Source: Streptomyces sp. S.PB5
GTDB lineage: Bacteria; Actinomycetota; Actinomycetes; Streptomycetales; Streptomycetaceae
Length of the DNA stretch: 64,000 nucleotides
Direction: 5' to 3'
Assembly (NCBI RefSeq): GCF_030403745.1
Contig: NZ_JAQMWP010000004.1
Span: forward strand, 124,001-188,000
The notes under the pieces were generated by a model that saw nothing but the letters and a program-made list of their open reading frames with translations, had not been told where the DNA came from and ran no database searches. The translations under genes and the position numbers were made by a program. Of the stretch, positions 49,392-59,665 are shown in pieces. How positions within the stretch are numbered: position 1 is the stretch's first letter; each line of letters begins with the position of its first letter.

Positions 49392-50255
49392 CTACTCGGC
49401 GGCGCGGAGCTGTTCCTCGGTCATCCCCTGGCGCCAGTACCCGACGAAGGTGACGCTCCGGCGGTCGATGCGACGCTCGCCGACGAAGTGCCGGCGCAGC
49501 TGCTTCACACAGCTCGACTCGCCCGCGATCCAGACGCACGGGCGTTCGGCGGGCGGGAGTTGGGCGTCACGGATGGCACCGAGGGCCATGGGGGAGCCCT
49601 CGGTTCCGTCACCGGCCTGCTGGTCCCGCACGAACCAGGTGACCTCGGCGTCGGCCTCGGTCGCCAGGTCCTGGATGTCCTCCGCGTGCTGCACCTCCAG
49701 CCACACCTTGGCCCGGGTGCCCGCCGGCAGCGACTCGACGATCGCGGACACGGCCGGCACGGCGGTCTCGTCGCCCCAGACGAGAACGAGATCGGTGTCG
49801 TCGGCCGGCCGGAACCGGATCGCCCGGTTGTCGGCGACGGCGGGGCCGAGGAGGAGGACGCGGTCCCCGGCGGTGGCCTGCGCGGCCCAGCGGGAGGCGG
49901 GTCCGGCGGGGGTGGCGGCGTCGGGCTCGACTCCGTGCAGGACGAAGTCGATGTCGATCTCGTCGGGGCCCCGGCGCAGGGCGCGGAGCGTGTACGACCG
50001 CATGACCGCCCGTACGTCGTCCGGGAGTTCACGCCAGGCCTGCCACCAGCCGTCGCCGAGCTCGATGGGGACATGGGGCTCGGTCTGTCCCTCGGCGGGG
50101 ATGAAGAGGGACAGCGACTGGTCGCAGCCGTTGGAGTGGAAGTGCTGGAGGTCGTCGCCTGCGAAGGACACTCGGACCAGGGACGGGCCGAGCGGCCGTG
50201 TCCGTACGACTTGGAGACTGAAGAAGCGGAACGGGGCGGCGACGGCGGTGGTCAT
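49392..50255 (-). CDS. siderophore-interacting protein (NAD(P)H-dependent ferric-siderophore reductase)
   Basis: A 287-aa flavoprotein of the ViuB/FscN type. N-terminal FAD domain with MRSYTLRAL near residue 86 and a C-terminal SIP domain with LVWGDETAVPAVSAI and CVWIAGESSCVKQLRRHF. It would reduce imported ferrioxamine and free the iron in the cytoplasm. ATG 50255 has AGGAG. It follows desE by 115 nt on the same strand, so it may be cotranscribed from the desE iron-box promoter. Confidence 0.9.
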   Translation of the reverse strand: MTTAVAAPFRFFSLQVVRTRPLGPSLVRVSFAGDDLQHFHSNGCDQSLSLFIPAEGQTEPHVPIELGDGWWQAWRELPDDVRAVMRSYTLRALRRGPDEIDIDFVLHGVEPDAATPAGPASRWAAQATAGDRVLLLGPAVADNRAIRFRPADDTDLVLVWGDETAVPAVSAIVESLPAGTRAKVWLEVQHAEDIQDLATEADAEVTWFVRDQQAGDGTEGSPMALGAIRDAQLPPAERPCVWIAGESSCVKQLRRHFVGERRIDRRSVTFVGYWRQGMTEEQLRAAE

Positions 50256-50370
50256 CGGGATGCTCCTGAGCCTTGAATCAGGGGGCGAGGTGACGTACCT
50301 AGGGGCGCGGGGAACTGCGCGACCAGCCACGACGGGCCCGCAGTTCACCCACCACATCAAGCCCCGTTTT

Positions 50371-51420
50371 TCAGCTGACCTTCTTCGCGTTCTCGAGCGC
50401 CTCGGCGAGCGTCTCCAGAAGCGGCGTGCACTTGTCGTACGACAGGATCGGCTCGGGCGACCGTGCGATGACCTGGCCCGCCTTCACGGCCGGCAGCTTC
50501 TTCCAGGTGGCCTCGGTGATGTCGGCCGGCTGGATCGTCGCAGAGCGGTCGTCCATCATGATGATGTCGGCCTTGTACTTGTCGACGTTCTCCCAGCTCA
50601 GCGACTCGAACCAGCCGCCGCCCTCCTTCTTGGCGCTCTCCGGCGGCTCGACGAAGTTCACGCCGAGGGCCTTGAAGTACTCCAGGTCGATGGAGAGGTT
50701 GGTGCCGGAGACGTAGAAGATGTCCTGGCTGGCGGAACCGGCCATCACCTTGATGTCGGGCTTCGCCTTGGCGGCGGCGCGCAGCCGGGTCGCGGCGGCC
50801 TCGAACTTCTTCTTCGCGTCGACGACCGAGGCGGCCGTCATGTCGGCGCCCAGCGACTCGGCGAGCTCCCACATGCGCTGCAGCGGCTCGGTGAGCTGGC
50901 GGTCGTAGACGGAGATCGCGACGCTCGGGGCGAGCTTGGCGATCTTCTCGGCGGAGGCCGCGGGGACGTACCAGAGGGTGCCGGCGGCGTCGAACGTCGT
51001 GGAGATGAGGACGTCCGGGGCGAGGGCGGCGTACTTCTCGACGTTGAACTGGTCCCACACGTTGCCGAGGATCTCGACCTTGGAGATGTCCATGTCGCCG
51101 GCCTGGACGTCGGCCTTGCCGTCGCTGGTCTTGGTGGGGCCGAAGACGCCCTTGACCTGGACGCCGTAGTCGTGGAGGGCGGCGCCGACACCGGTGAACG
51201 CGACGATGTTCGCGGGGATCTTGTCGAGCTTCACCTCGGTGCCGCGGTCGTCCTTGAAGGTCCAGGGACCGGACTTCTTCGCGGAGGTCGTCTCCTTGCC
51301 GGAGCCACCGCTTTTCGCGTCGTCGTCACCGCAGGCCGCGAGCACGGCCCCGAGGCCGAGGGCGCCGCCCGCGGCGAGGAGGCCGCGGCGGGTGAGGTGG
51401 GTGGCTCTGGCGTTGGACAT
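50371..51420 (-). CDS. desE: ferrioxamine-binding lipoprotein DesE
   Basis: A 349-aa class III (FecCD-type) solute-binding lipoprotein for ferrioxamines. Tat-like signal (LTRRGLLAAGG) and lipobox LAAC, followed by a Lys/Ser/Gly tether. The mature domain begins GPWTFKDDRGTEVKLDKIP, typical of siderophore binders. ATG 51420 is the only sensible start; its Shine-Dalgarno is weak. An iron box lies 52 bp upstream. No permease or ATPase is nearby. Confidence 0.93.
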   Translation of the reverse strand: MSNARATHLTRRGLLAAGGALGLGAVLAACGDDDAKSGGSGKETTSAKKSGPWTFKDDRGTEVKLDKIPANIVAFTGVGAALHDYGVQVKGVFGPTKTSDGKADVQAGDMDISKVEILGNVWDQFNVEKYAALAPDVLISTTFDAAGTLWYVPAASAEKIAKLAPSVAISVYDRQLTEPLQRMWELAESLGADMTAASVVDAKKKFEAAATRLRAAAKAKPDIKVMAGSASQDIFYVSGTNLSIDLEYFKALGVNFVEPPESAKKEGGGWFESLSWENVDKYKADIIMMDDRSATIQPADITEATWKKLPAVKAGQVIARSPEPILSYDKCTPLLETLAEALENAKKVS

Positions 51421-51471
51421 GAGTGTGGCTGCTTTCGAACGGGGCGAAGCGCCCGCCGGACAAGTTCGAAG

Positions 51472-51490
51472 GTAGGTTAGCCTAACCTCA
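51472..51490. promoter_or_regulatory. iron box upstream of desE
   Basis: GTAGGTTAGCCTAACCTCA matches the iron box at 49243 at 17 of 19 positions, with both changes at the outer ends. The rest of the 243-bp gap to the glycosyltransferase holds that gene's promoter. Confidence 0.9.
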
Positions 51491-51650
51491 TTGCTTGTCC
51501 AGGGGGTGGGGGCCTTGGATCGAAAGCTGTGCGGGGGCTGTGTCAGGGTCTGTGAAGGCGCAGTAGCGGCAACTCCCTTGAAAACAGCGCCCGTTGCTCG
51601 CGGCCTGTCCGGCACGGGGTCACGCCGTCTTTACAGATGTGACCGCCCGG

Positions 51651-51656
51651 TAAAGT
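51651..51656 (+). promoter_or_regulatory. -10 element giving a leaderless glycosyltransferase mRNA
   Basis: TAAAGT (TANNNT) ends seven bases before ATG 51664 and no Shine-Dalgarno is present. A TTTACA lies at 51630-51635, but at a short 15-bp spacing. Confidence 0.45.
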
Positions 51657-51663
51657 CCGTGAT

Positions 51664-53592
51664 ATGCCGAGAATCAAGGTCAGCGTGATCGTCCCCGTCT
51701 ACAACACGGGCAAGTACGTCGACGAGTGCGCGCCGTCGCTGCTGGGGCAGAGCCTGTCTGCCGACGAGTACGAAGTCATCTACGTCGACGACGGCTCGAC
51801 GGACGACACGCCGGCCCGGCTGGAGAAGATCGCCACCGCACATCCGAACGTCCAGCTGCACACCCGGCCGAACTCGGGCTGGCCGGGGGCACCGCGCAAT
51901 CATGGCATGCGGCACGCCAAGGGTGAGTACATCCAGTTCGTCGACCACGACGACACGCTCGGCCCCGAGGCCCTGGAGCGGCTGTACGAGCACGCCAAGC
52001 GGAACGACGCCGATGTGGTGATCGGCAAGATGTCCAGCACGATGGTGCGGCCCCGGCGGCTGTTCCGGCACACCGTGGACGCCTGCACGATCGAGAACGA
52101 CGAGCTCATGCAGAGCATGTCGCCGCACAAGATGTTCCGGCGGGGCTTCGTCGAGGAGCACGGGCTGCAGTTCCCGGAGGGGCCCTGGATCCTGGAGGAC
52201 CTGCTCTTCGTCAGCGCCGCCTACCTCAAGGCGGAGCGCATCTCGATCCTCGCCGACTACCCCTGCTACTACTGGATGAAGCGGGACGACGGCGGCAACA
52301 ACACCCAGCACCGCTTCAACCCGCGGCACGGCTTCTGGGCCAACGCCCGCACCATCGTGCGCCAGATCAAGGACGGGACGACCCCCTCCGACGACATCGA
52401 CGCCCTGCAGAACCGGCTGCTGCACCGCCTCTACCACGTGGAGGTCCTCTCCCGGACCCGGGAGCCCGAGATCCTGCGCGAGGACCCCGCCGAGCAGCGG
52501 CAGCGGTTCGAGGCGGCCCGGGAACTGGCGGTCGAGGAGTTCCCGGCGGCCGTACGGGACGGGCTGCCCGCGGTGTCCCGGCTGCGCGCCGAGTTCCTCG
52601 AACGCGGCGACTTCGACGGGGCCTTCGCTCTCGCCGAGCGTGTCCGGGCGGTCAAGGCCCGCAGCCAGGTCGGCGGAGCGCGCTGGGAGGACGGCAGCCT
52701 CGTCGCCGACGTCACACTGGATCTCTTGCGCGGCGATGGCGAACCTCTGGTCGTCGTCGAGCGGGACGGGAAGTGGTGGCTGGACCCGGAGCTGCTGGAC
52801 GGTGTCCCCGGCACCGAGGACGGCTGGGAGGTCACCGACCCGTTCCGGATGGCGTACGGCGAGTTGGTGGTCAAGGACCGGGACCGGGAGGACTGGTGGT
52901 ACCCGGAGGGCGACCTCCAGGTGCGGCTGAAGTCCCTCGGGGAGGGGCGCTCGCAGGTCGTCGCCTCAGGGCAGCTGCGTCTCGACCCGGAGCGGCTGGC
53001 CGGTGGGCGTCCGCTGGAACGCGGCGTGCACGACGTGTGGGCGTACGTCCAACTCCTGGGCGTGGAGCGGATGCTCCGGGTGAGCGGGGACGGCGAGCCC
53101 GGCGCCCCCGCCGCGGGCCCGGCGCTGAGCGGCGGGCGGCTCGCGCTGCCGTACTGGACGGTCAAGGGCCAGCTCGCACTGGACATGGGCGAGCGCCAGC
53201 GCCGGCTCGGACCCGACACGGACGTGCTGGTCGCCGCGAACCCCGAGCGCGCCCGACGCTCACTCGGCCTCCCCTACCTGGCCGCTACGGACGGCCCGCC
53301 ATTCCCCGTCGAGGTCACCGTGGCCACCGCCAAGGTGGAGGCCAAGCTGCTCCCCGGCCCCGACGGCACGGCCCGCCTGCGCCTGCCCGCAAGCCTCAGG
53401 AAACTCCCGGACGGACGCCACCCGGTCACCCTCCCGAAGGCGGAGAATCCGGTGGCGTACGCCGTCGTCCGCGACGGCGCCCTGCTGCGACTGGAGGGCC
53501 CGGCGTACGAGGCCGGCGCCGGTCGGCGATTCCTCGACGTGGTCGGCGACAACCGTCAGGTGCGGCGGGCGCGGGGGCGCATGGGCAAGTAG
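51664..53592 (+). CDS. family 2 glycosyltransferase with large C-terminal extension
   Basis: A 642-aa cytoplasmic GT2 enzyme. The GT-A domain (about 1-230) shows SVIVPVYNTGKYVDEC, the nucleotide-binding VIYVDDGSTDDTP, the DxD-type VDHDDTLG and the acceptor-side EDLLFVSAAYL. From about residue 250 a helical stretch is followed by about 300 residues of repeated beta-rich segments (VTLDLLRGDGEPLVVVERDG, then LPYWTVKGQLALDMG) that I do not recognise. This resembles the two-part build of teichoic-acid and other wall-polymer glycosyltransferases, so a cell-wall glycopolymer role is possible. The promoter suggests a leaderless mRNA. Confidence 0.82.
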   Translation: MPRIKVSVIVPVYNTGKYVDECAPSLLGQSLSADEYEVIYVDDGSTDDTPARLEKIATAHPNVQLHTRPNSGWPGAPRNHGMRHAKGEYIQFVDHDDTLGPEALERLYEHAKRNDADVVIGKMSSTMVRPRRLFRHTVDACTIENDELMQSMSPHKMFRRGFVEEHGLQFPEGPWILEDLLFVSAAYLKAERISILADYPCYYWMKRDDGGNNTQHRFNPRHGFWANARTIVRQIKDGTTPSDDIDALQNRLLHRLYHVEVLSRTREPEILREDPAEQRQRFEAARELAVEEFPAAVRDGLPAVSRLRAEFLERGDFDGAFALAERVRAVKARSQVGGARWEDGSLVADVTLDLLRGDGEPLVVVERDGKWWLDPELLDGVPGTEDGWEVTDPFRMAYGELVVKDRDREDWWYPEGDLQVRLKSLGEGRSQVVASGQLRLDPERLAGGRPLERGVHDVWAYVQLLGVERMLRVSGDGEPGAPAAGPALSGGRLALPYWTVKGQLALDMGERQRRLGPDTDVLVAANPERARRSLGLPYLAATDGPPFPVEVTVATAKVEAKLLPGPDGTARLRLPASLRKLPDGRHPVTLPKAENPVAYAVVRDGALLRLEGPAYEAGAGRRFLDVVGDNRQVRRARGRMGK

Positions 53593-53653
53593 GGCCGAGG
53601 GGGCATTGTCCGCGGGCGGGCTGCTTGCAGCCTTGAAGTGTGGGGAGGAACAG

Positions 53654-53935
53654 GTGGCAGTCACAGACCGCATCGCTGCCGTGATCGAGAACCAGTACGG
53701 AAACGAGGCGAGTTCGGTCGTCTCGCTGTTGGAAGACGCCGAGCTGAGGACATTCCACGAGAGTGCCCACGAAAGGATCACGGCTGCCGTAGTCATTCTC
53801 GCCAACGGGAGCCTCGACGGTCTCGTCCGGGCGATCGACCTGATGGAGACGGACTGGCGGGACCTGCTTGTCAGCGCCGAACTCGATCACTCCGATTGGC
53901 CGTCGAGCGTGGAGGAGATTTTCGGTTCAGGTTGA
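53654..53935 (+). CDS. small acidic hypothetical protein (93 aa)
   Basis: A 93-aa acidic helical protein (VAVTDRIAAVIENQYGN start, DWRDLLVSAEL near the end) without recognised motifs. GTG 53654 has GGAGG five bases upstream. It lies 61 nt after the glycosyltransferase on the same strand and is followed by a good terminator. Such small proteins near 90-110 aa are common Streptomyces orphans. Confidence 0.65.
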   Translation: MAVTDRIAAVIENQYGNEASSVVSLLEDAELRTFHESAHERITAAVVILANGSLDGLVRAIDLMETDWRDLLVSAELDHSDWPSSVEEIFGSG

Positions 53936-53960
53936 TGGGTCGCTCGGATCCAGCCTTGAT

Positions 53961-53991
53961 GCCGGCCCGCTCCTGATGGATGCGGGCCGGC
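53961..53991. terminator. bidirectional terminator between 93-aa gene and acdH
   Basis: Perfect 10-bp stem GCCGGCCCGC/GCGGGCCGGC with an 11-nt loop between convergent genes. Confidence 0.75.
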
Positions 53992-54000
53992 GTCCGGCGG

Positions 54001-55161
54001 TCAGCCCACCAACCCCAACTCCCGAGCGATCAGCATCCGCTGCACCTCACTCGTCCCCTCCCCGATCTCCAGGATCTTGGAGTCCCGCCACATACGGGCG
54101 ACCGGGTACTCGTTCATGAAGCCGTAGCCGCCGTGGACCTGCGTCGCGTCCCGCGCGTTGTCCACCGCGATCGTCGACGAGTACAGCTTCGCCAGCGCCG
54201 CCTCCTTCTTGAAGGGCTCGCCCGCCACCAGCCGCGAAGCCGCATCCCGCCACGCCAGCCGTGCCGTGTGCGCCTTCATCTCCATGTCGGCGATCTTGAA
54301 CTGGATGGCCTGGTTCGCGCCGATCGGTTTGCCGAAGGCGTGCCGTTCCTTCGCGTACTTCACCGACTCGTCCACGCAGCCCTGCGCCAGGCCCGTCGCC
54401 AGGGCGGCGATGGCGATGCGGCCCTCGTCCAAAATCCGCAAGAACTGGGCGTAGCCCCTGCCCTCCTCGCCCAGGAGGTTGGCCGCGGGGACTCGGACGT
54501 CCTGGAAGGACAGTTCCCTGGTGTCCGACGCGTTCCAGCCCACCTTCGAGTACGGCGCCGCCACCGTGAAGCCCGGTGTGCCCGACGGGACGATGATCGA
54601 GGAGATCAGCGGCTTGCCGTCGGGCTTGCGGCCCGTCACCGCCGTCACCGTCACCAGGCCCGTGATGTCCGTGCCCGAGTTGGTGATGAAGCACTTGGTG
54701 CCGTTGATCACCCACTCGTTCGTCGACTCGTCCAGGCGAGCCGTCGTCCGCGTCGCGCCCGCGTCGCTGCCGCCGTCCGGCTCGGTCAGGCCGAACGCGC
54801 CCAGGATCTCGCCCGAACACAGGCGGGGGAGCCACTCCCGTTTCTGGGCCTCCGTGCCGTAGAGGTGCAGCGGCATCGCGCCCAGCGACACCCCGGCCTC
54901 CAGAGTGATCGCCACCGAGGAGTCGACGCGCGCCAGCTCCTCCAGGGCCACGCCCAGCGCCATGTAGTCGCCGCCCATGCCGCCGTACTCCTCCGGGAAG
55001 GGCAGGCCGAACAGGCCCATGCGGCCCATCTCGCGGACGATCTCGTAGGGGAACTCGTGGTGTTCGTAGTAGTCGGCGATCTTGGGGGCTACTACCTCGT
55101 GTGCGAACTCCTCCACCGTGCGGCGGAGTTCTTCGAGTTCGGGGGAGAGTCGGTGGTCCAT
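54001..55161 (-). CDS. acdH: acyl-CoA dehydrogenase AcdH (isovaleryl/branched-chain)
   Basis: A 386-aa FAD acyl-CoA dehydrogenase, last gene of the leucine-degradation operon and so most likely acting on isovaleryl-CoA or other branched acyl-CoA. Signatures: GAFGLTEPDGGSDAG near 120, KCFITNSG near 155 and QVHGGYGFMNEYPVARMWRD, with ILEIGEGTSEVQ at the C-terminus, where the acid-rich EGTSE is the conserved flavin/CoA segment. It starts 6 nt after the HMG-CoA lyase stop. The name acdH follows the S. coelicolor gene at this position, from memory. Confidence 0.88.
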   Translation of the reverse strand: MDHRLSPELEELRRTVEEFAHEVVAPKIADYYEHHEFPYEIVREMGRMGLFGLPFPEEYGGMGGDYMALGVALEELARVDSSVAITLEAGVSLGAMPLHLYGTEAQKREWLPRLCSGEILGAFGLTEPDGGSDAGATRTTARLDESTNEWVINGTKCFITNSGTDITGLVTVTAVTGRKPDGKPLISSIIVPSGTPGFTVAAPYSKVGWNASDTRELSFQDVRVPAANLLGEEGRGYAQFLRILDEGRIAIAALATGLAQGCVDESVKYAKERHAFGKPIGANQAIQFKIADMEMKAHTARLAWRDAASRLVAGEPFKKEAALAKLYSSTIAVDNARDATQVHGGYGFMNEYPVARMWRDSKILEIGEGTSEVQRMLIARELGLVG

Positions 55162-55167
55162 GGCGGG

Positions 55168-56100
55168 TCACTGCTCCTTGTGGGACAGGGCTCGGACGGT
55201 GCGGGACGGGCTGGGTCGGCCCAGTTGGTCGGCCATCCAGACGCTTGTGGCGACGAGACGGTCGAGGTCGACTCCGGTGTCGATGCCGAGGCCCTGCAGC
55301 ATCCACACGAGGTCTTCGGTGGCGAGGTTGCCGGTGGCGGACCTGGCGAACGGGCAGCCGCCGAGGCCGCCCGCGGAGGCGTCGACGGTGGTCACCCCGT
55401 GCTGCAACGCCGCGTAGGTGTTCGCGAGCGCCTGGCCGTAGGTGTCGTGGAAGTGGACGCCCAGCTTCTCCACCGGCGTGCCCTGTTCGGTGAGTTCGGT
55501 GAGCAGCGCCCGTACATGGCCCGGCGTCGCCACCCCGATCGTGTCTCCCAGGCTCAGCTCGTCGCAGCCCATGTCCAGCAGCGCCTTGCAGACCTTCACC
55601 ACCTGCGGGACCGGGACCGCGCCCTCCCACGGGTCGCCGAAGCACATCGACAGATAGCCCCGCACGTGCACATCCGCAGCCTTCGCGCGTCCGACCACCG
55701 GCTCGAACATCGCCAGCGCCTCGTCCACCGTCCGGTTGAGGTTGGCCTTGGCGAAGGACTCCGTCGCGCTGGCGAAGACGGCCACCCGCCCAGCCCCGAG
55801 GGTCAGCGCGCGATCCAGGCCGCGTTCGTTCGGGACCAGCACCGGCAGGTCCACCGGGAGGTCCGTCAGCTGGGGGAACAGGTCTTCCGCGTCGGCCAGT
55901 TGAGGCACCCACTTCGGGTGCACGAAGCTCGTGGCCTCGATCGTCGTCAGGCCCGCGTCGGCCAGGCGGCGGACGAACTCCGCCTTGATCTCCGTCGGGA
56001 CCGTCGACTTCTCGTTCTGGAGGCCGTCACGGGCGCCGACCTCATGGATGCGGACACGGGCGGGAAGGCCCGCGGACGGTACGACCATGGGGAGTGTCAC
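55168..56100 (-). CDS. hydroxymethylglutaryl-CoA lyase
   Basis: A 310-aa TIM-barrel lyase cleaving HMG-CoA to acetoacetate and acetyl-CoA, the last step of leucine degradation. N-terminal [13 protein letters not shown] is the metal and substrate region. The active-site cysteine signature [19 protein letters not shown] is near residue 250. GTG 56100 overlaps the carboxylase stop (GTGA), favouring it over the ATG four codons on. Confidence 0.92.
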   Translation of the reverse strand: MTLPMVVPSAGLPARVRIHEVGARDGLQNEKSTVPTEIKAEFVRRLADAGLTTIEATSFVHPKWVPQLADAEDLFPQLTDLPVDLPVLVPNERGLDRALTLGAGRVAVFASATESFAKANLNRTVDEALAMFEPVVGRAKAADVHVRGYLSMCFGDPWEGAVPVPQVVKVCKALLDMGCDELSLGDTIGVATPGHVRALLTELTEQGTPVEKLGVHFHDTYGQALANTYAALQHGVTTVDASAGGLGGCPFARSATGNLATEDLVWMLQGLGIDTGVDLDRLVATSVWMADQLGRPSPSRTVRALSHKEQ

Positions 56101-58022
56101 TGGTCCTCCTCCGCCGGGGTGATGACTGCCAGGACCTGGTCCATCGCGACCGTCGAACCGGGGGTGACGTCCAGTTCGGCGACCGTCCCGGCGTGCGGGG
56201 CGGAGATGACATGCTCCATCTTCATCGCCTCCACGACCAACAGGCTCTGGCCCGCGGCCACTTCGTCGCCGACCGCCACCTTCACCACCGTCACCGTCCC
56301 CGGCATCGGCGCGGTGAGCGAGTCGGCGCCCGCGTGCGCGGCCCCGGTGAGCGAGGCGGCCACCGGGTCGTGGTCGCGCACGTGCCAGGCGTCGCCGTCG
56401 CGGCCCAGCCAGTCGGCGGCGCGGTGGAAGGTGTGGCGTACGCCGTCGAGGGTCACGGACACCTGGTCGGCGGTGACGGTGGCGGTACCGAGCGGGGCGT
56501 GCTCCACGGGGTCCTGGACGCGGAGGTGGAAGGCGACGGGCTTCGGGGTCCCGCCCAGCCGCCAGCCGCTCGGCTCCGAGAACGGGTCCGTCCAGCCGGC
56601 CGTCCGCCCGTCCGCCTGAGGCCGCAGCGCCTCCAGCCGTACGGCCGCAGCCGCCTCGTACACCTCCTCCGGTACGCCGACGGGGATCAGCCCGTCGACC
56701 TCCCGCTCCACCAGACCCGTGTCCAACTCGCCCGCCACCACCGCCGGATGGGCCAGCAGCCGCCGCAGGAACCCGGCGTTCGTCTGCACGCCCAGCGTGA
56801 CCGTGTCCGCGAGGGCCGCCCGGAGCTTGCGGATGGCCGTCGCGCGGTCCGGCCCGTACGCGATGACCTTGCTCAGCATCGGGTCGTACAGGCTGCCGAC
56901 CTCGGTGCCCTCGCTGAGCCCGGAGTCCGTGCGGATGCCGTCTCCCTGGGGCTCGGACAGGCGCAGCACCCTGCCGCCGGACGGGAGGAAGCCGCGGGAG
57001 GGGTCTTCCGCGCAGATGCGGGCCTCGACGGCGTGCCCGGTCAGCCGTACGTCCTCCTGGCCGAAGGCCAGCTTCTCGCCCGCCGCGACCCGCAGCTGCC
57101 ACTCGACCAGGTCGAGGCCGGTGACGAGCTCCGTCACCGGGTGTTCCACCTGGAGGCGGGTGTTCATCTCCATGAAGTAGTACGAGGACGGGTCGCCGCC
57201 GGGGACGATGAACTCCACCGTGCCCGCGCCCCGGTAGCCGCAGGAGCGGGCCGCCTGGACCGCCGCCTCGCCCATCGACGCGCGGGTCTGCTCGTCGAGC
57301 AGGACGCTCGGCGCCTCCTCGATGATCTTCTGGTGGCGGCGCTGGAGGGAGCATTCGCGTTCGCCGAGGTGGACGACGTTGCCGTGGCCGTCGGCCAGGA
57401 TCTGGATCTCGATGTGGCGGGGGCGGTCGATCCAGCGTTCGACCAGGAGGGTGTCGTCGCCGAAGGAGGCGCGGGCCTCGCGGCGGGCGGCGGCGATCTC
57501 GTCGTCCAGCACCGTCAGATCCCGCACCAGACGCATGCCCTTGCCGCCGCCGCCGGCGGAGGGCTTGAGCAGGACGGGAGCGCCCAATTCCAAAGCAGCG
57601 GATGCCAGTTCCGGATCGCGCCCGCCCGGCACCACCGGCACCCCGGCCGCGTCCACCGTCTCCTTCGCGCGGATCTTGTCGCCCATCAGCGCGATCGCGT
57701 CCGCCGGCGGGCCGATGAAGACCAGCCCGGCGTCGGCGCACGCGCGCGCGAAGGCCGCGTTCTCCGCGAGGAAGCCGTAGCCGGGGTGGACGGCCTGGGC
57801 GCCCGTCGACGAGGCGGCCTCCAGCAGCCGCTCCACGGACAGATAGCTCTCGGCGGCGGGCGCCGGGCCCAGGCGTACGGCCGTGTCCGCCTCGCGGACG
57901 TGCCGGGCGTCGGCGTCGGCGTCGGAGAAGACGGCCACCGAGCGCACGCCCAGGGAGCGGAGGGTGCGGATCACGCGGACCGCGATCTCGCCCCGGTTCG
58001 CCACAAGAACGGTGTCAAACAT
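56097..58022 (-). CDS. methylcrotonyl/acyl-CoA carboxylase alpha subunit (biotin carboxylase-BCCP)
   Basis: A 641-aa biotin-dependent carboxylase subunit. Biotin carboxylase domain (about 1-445) with [19 protein letters not shown], the ATP-grasp glycine loop [14 protein letters not shown] and the [15 protein letters not shown] active-site segment. The C-terminal biotinyl domain has the lysine in VEAMKMEHV near residue 605. Its place between a carboxyltransferase and HMG-CoA lyase points to 3-methylcrotonyl-CoA as substrate. It starts 6 nt after the beta-subunit stop, with GAGGA just upstream. Confidence 0.93.
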   Translation of the reverse strand: MFDTVLVANRGEIAVRVIRTLRSLGVRSVAVFSDADADARHVREADTAVRLGPAPAAESYLSVERLLEAASSTGAQAVHPGYGFLAENAAFARACADAGLVFIGPPADAIALMGDKIRAKETVDAAGVPVVPGGRDPELASAALELGAPVLLKPSAGGGGKGMRLVRDLTVLDDEIAAARREARASFGDDTLLVERWIDRPRHIEIQILADGHGNVVHLGERECSLQRRHQKIIEEAPSVLLDEQTRASMGEAAVQAARSCGYRGAGTVEFIVPGGDPSSYYFMEMNTRLQVEHPVTELVTGLDLVEWQLRVAAGEKLAFGQEDVRLTGHAVEARICAEDPSRGFLPSGGRVLRLSEPQGDGIRTDSGLSEGTEVGSLYDPMLSKVIAYGPDRATAIRKLRAALADTVTLGVQTNAGFLRRLLAHPAVVAGELDTGLVEREVDGLIPVGVPEEVYEAAAAVRLEALRPQADGRTAGWTDPFSEPSGWRLGGTPKPVAFHLRVQDPVEHAPLGTATVTADQVSVTLDGVRHTFHRAADWLGRDGDAWHVRDHDPVAASLTGAAHAGADSLTAPMPGTVTVVKVAVGDEVAAGQSLLVVEAMKMEHVISAPHAGTVAELDVTPGSTVAMDQVLAVITPAEEDQ

Positions 58023-58028
58023 GGGTCC

Positions 58029-59645
58029 TCACATCCGGAAGACGCCGAACTGGGGGTCGCCCAGTGGCGCGTTGGCGCAGGCGGTCAGGGCCAGCCCCAG
58101 TACCTGACGGGTCTCCAGGGGGTCGATGACCCCGTCGTCCCACAGGCGGGCCGTCGCGTAGTAGGCATTCCCCTGGCGGTCGTACTGCGCGCGGATCGGG
58201 TCCTTGAAGGCCTCCTCGTCCGCTGCCGGCCAGTCCTCGCCGCGCGCCTCCAACTGGTCCCGCTTGACGGTCGCGAGGACGGAGGCGGCCTGTTCGCCGC
58301 CCATGACGGAGATCTTGGCGTTGGGCCACATCCACAGGAAGCGCGGGGAGTAGGCCCGGCCGCACATCGAGTAGTTGCCGGCGCCGTACGAACCGCCGAC
58401 GACGACCGTCAGCTTCGGCACGCGCGTGCAGGCGACCGCCGTGACCATCTTCGCGCCGTGCTTGGCGATGCCGCCGGCCTCGTACGAACGGCCCACCATG
58501 AAGCCGGAGATGTTCTGCAGGAAGACGAGCGGGATGCCGCGCTGGTCGCACAGCTCGATGAAGTGGGCGCCCTTCTGGGCGGATTCGGAGAAGAGGATGC
58601 CGTTGTTGGCGACGATGCCGACCGGGTGGCCGTGGATCCGGGCGAAACCGGTGATCAGGGTCTGGCCGAACTCGGCCTTGAACTCCGCGAAACGGGACCC
58701 GTCGACCACGCGCGCGATGATCTCGCGTACGTCGTAAGGGGTGCGCGAGTCGACCGGGACGGCGCCGTACAGGCCGTACGGGTCGACCTTGGGCTCCTCC
58801 GCCGCTTCCACCGACCAGGGCAGCGGGCCGCGCGCGGGGAGCGTCGCGGCGATGTTCCGCACGATGCGCAGGGCGTGGGCGTCGTCCTCGGCGAGGTGGT
58901 CGGTGACGCCGGAGATCCGGGAGTGGACCTCGCCGCCGCCCAGCTCCTCGGCGGTGACGACCTCGCCGGTGGCGGCCTTCACCAGGGGCGGGCCGCCGAG
59001 GAAGATCGTGCCCTGGTTGCGGACGATGACGGCCTCGTCGCTCATCGCCGGGACATACGCGCCGCCGGCCGTGCAGGAGCCGAGGACCGCGGCGATCTGC
59101 GGGATGCCCGCGCCGGACATCCGGGCCTGGTTGTAGAAGATTCGCCCGAAGTGCTCACGGTCGGGGAAGACCTCGTCCTGCATGGGCAGGAAGGCGCCGC
59201 CGGAGTCCACGAGGTAGATGCAGGGCAGGCGGTTCTCCAGCGCCACTTCCTGGGCGCGGAGGTGCTTCTTCACCGTCATCGGGTAGTACGTGCCGCCCTT
59301 GACGGTCGCGTCGTTGGCGACGATCACGCACTCACGCCCGCTGACCCGCCCGATCCCGGCGATGACACCGGCGGCCGGCGCCTGCCCCTCGTACATCCCG
59401 TCGGCGGCGAGCGGGGCGAGCTCCAGGAAGGGCGAGCCGGGGTCGAGGAGGGTGTCGACCCGGTCCCGGGGCAGCAGCTTGCCGCGCGCGGTGTGCCGGG
59501 CGCGCGCCTTCTCGCCGCCGCCGAGCCTGGCTGCCGCGAGCTTGTCGTGCAGCTCCTCGACGAGCCGGCGGTGGCCCTGCTCATTGGCCCGCCAGGCCTC
59601 CGACGCGGGGTCTGCCGCGCTGGAAAGCTCCGGTGCCTGATGCAT
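58029..59645 (-). CDS. accD1: methylcrotonyl/acyl-CoA carboxylase beta subunit (carboxyltransferase)
   Basis: A 538-aa carboxyltransferase with N- and C-terminal crotonase-like domains ([18 protein letters not shown] near 145; [16 protein letters not shown] near 425). The LPMQDEVF and [14 protein letters not shown] segments are typical of methylcrotonyl-CoA carboxylase beta subunits. It is the first gene of a four-gene operon (beta, alpha, HMG-CoA lyase, AcdH) and divergent from the TetR gene across an 87-bp region with two operators. The symbol is the S. coelicolor name as I remember it. Confidence 0.9.
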   Translation of the reverse strand: MHQAPELSSAADPASEAWRANEQGHRRLVEELHDKLAAARLGGGEKARARHTARGKLLPRDRVDTLLDPGSPFLELAPLAADGMYEGQAPAAGVIAGIGRVSGRECVIVANDATVKGGTYYPMTVKKHLRAQEVALENRLPCIYLVDSGGAFLPMQDEVFPDREHFGRIFYNQARMSGAGIPQIAAVLGSCTAGGAYVPAMSDEAVIVRNQGTIFLGGPPLVKAATGEVVTAEELGGGEVHSRISGVTDHLAEDDAHALRIVRNIAATLPARGPLPWSVEAAEEPKVDPYGLYGAVPVDSRTPYDVREIIARVVDGSRFAEFKAEFGQTLITGFARIHGHPVGIVANNGILFSESAQKGAHFIELCDQRGIPLVFLQNISGFMVGRSYEAGGIAKHGAKMVTAVACTRVPKLTVVVGGSYGAGNYSMCGRAYSPRFLWMWPNAKISVMGGEQAASVLATVKRDQLEARGEDWPAADEEAFKDPIRAQYDRQGNAYYATARLWDDGVIDPLETRQVLGLALTACANAPLGDPQFGVFRM

Positions 59646-59665
59646 CCTTGCGATCCCCTCACCTT

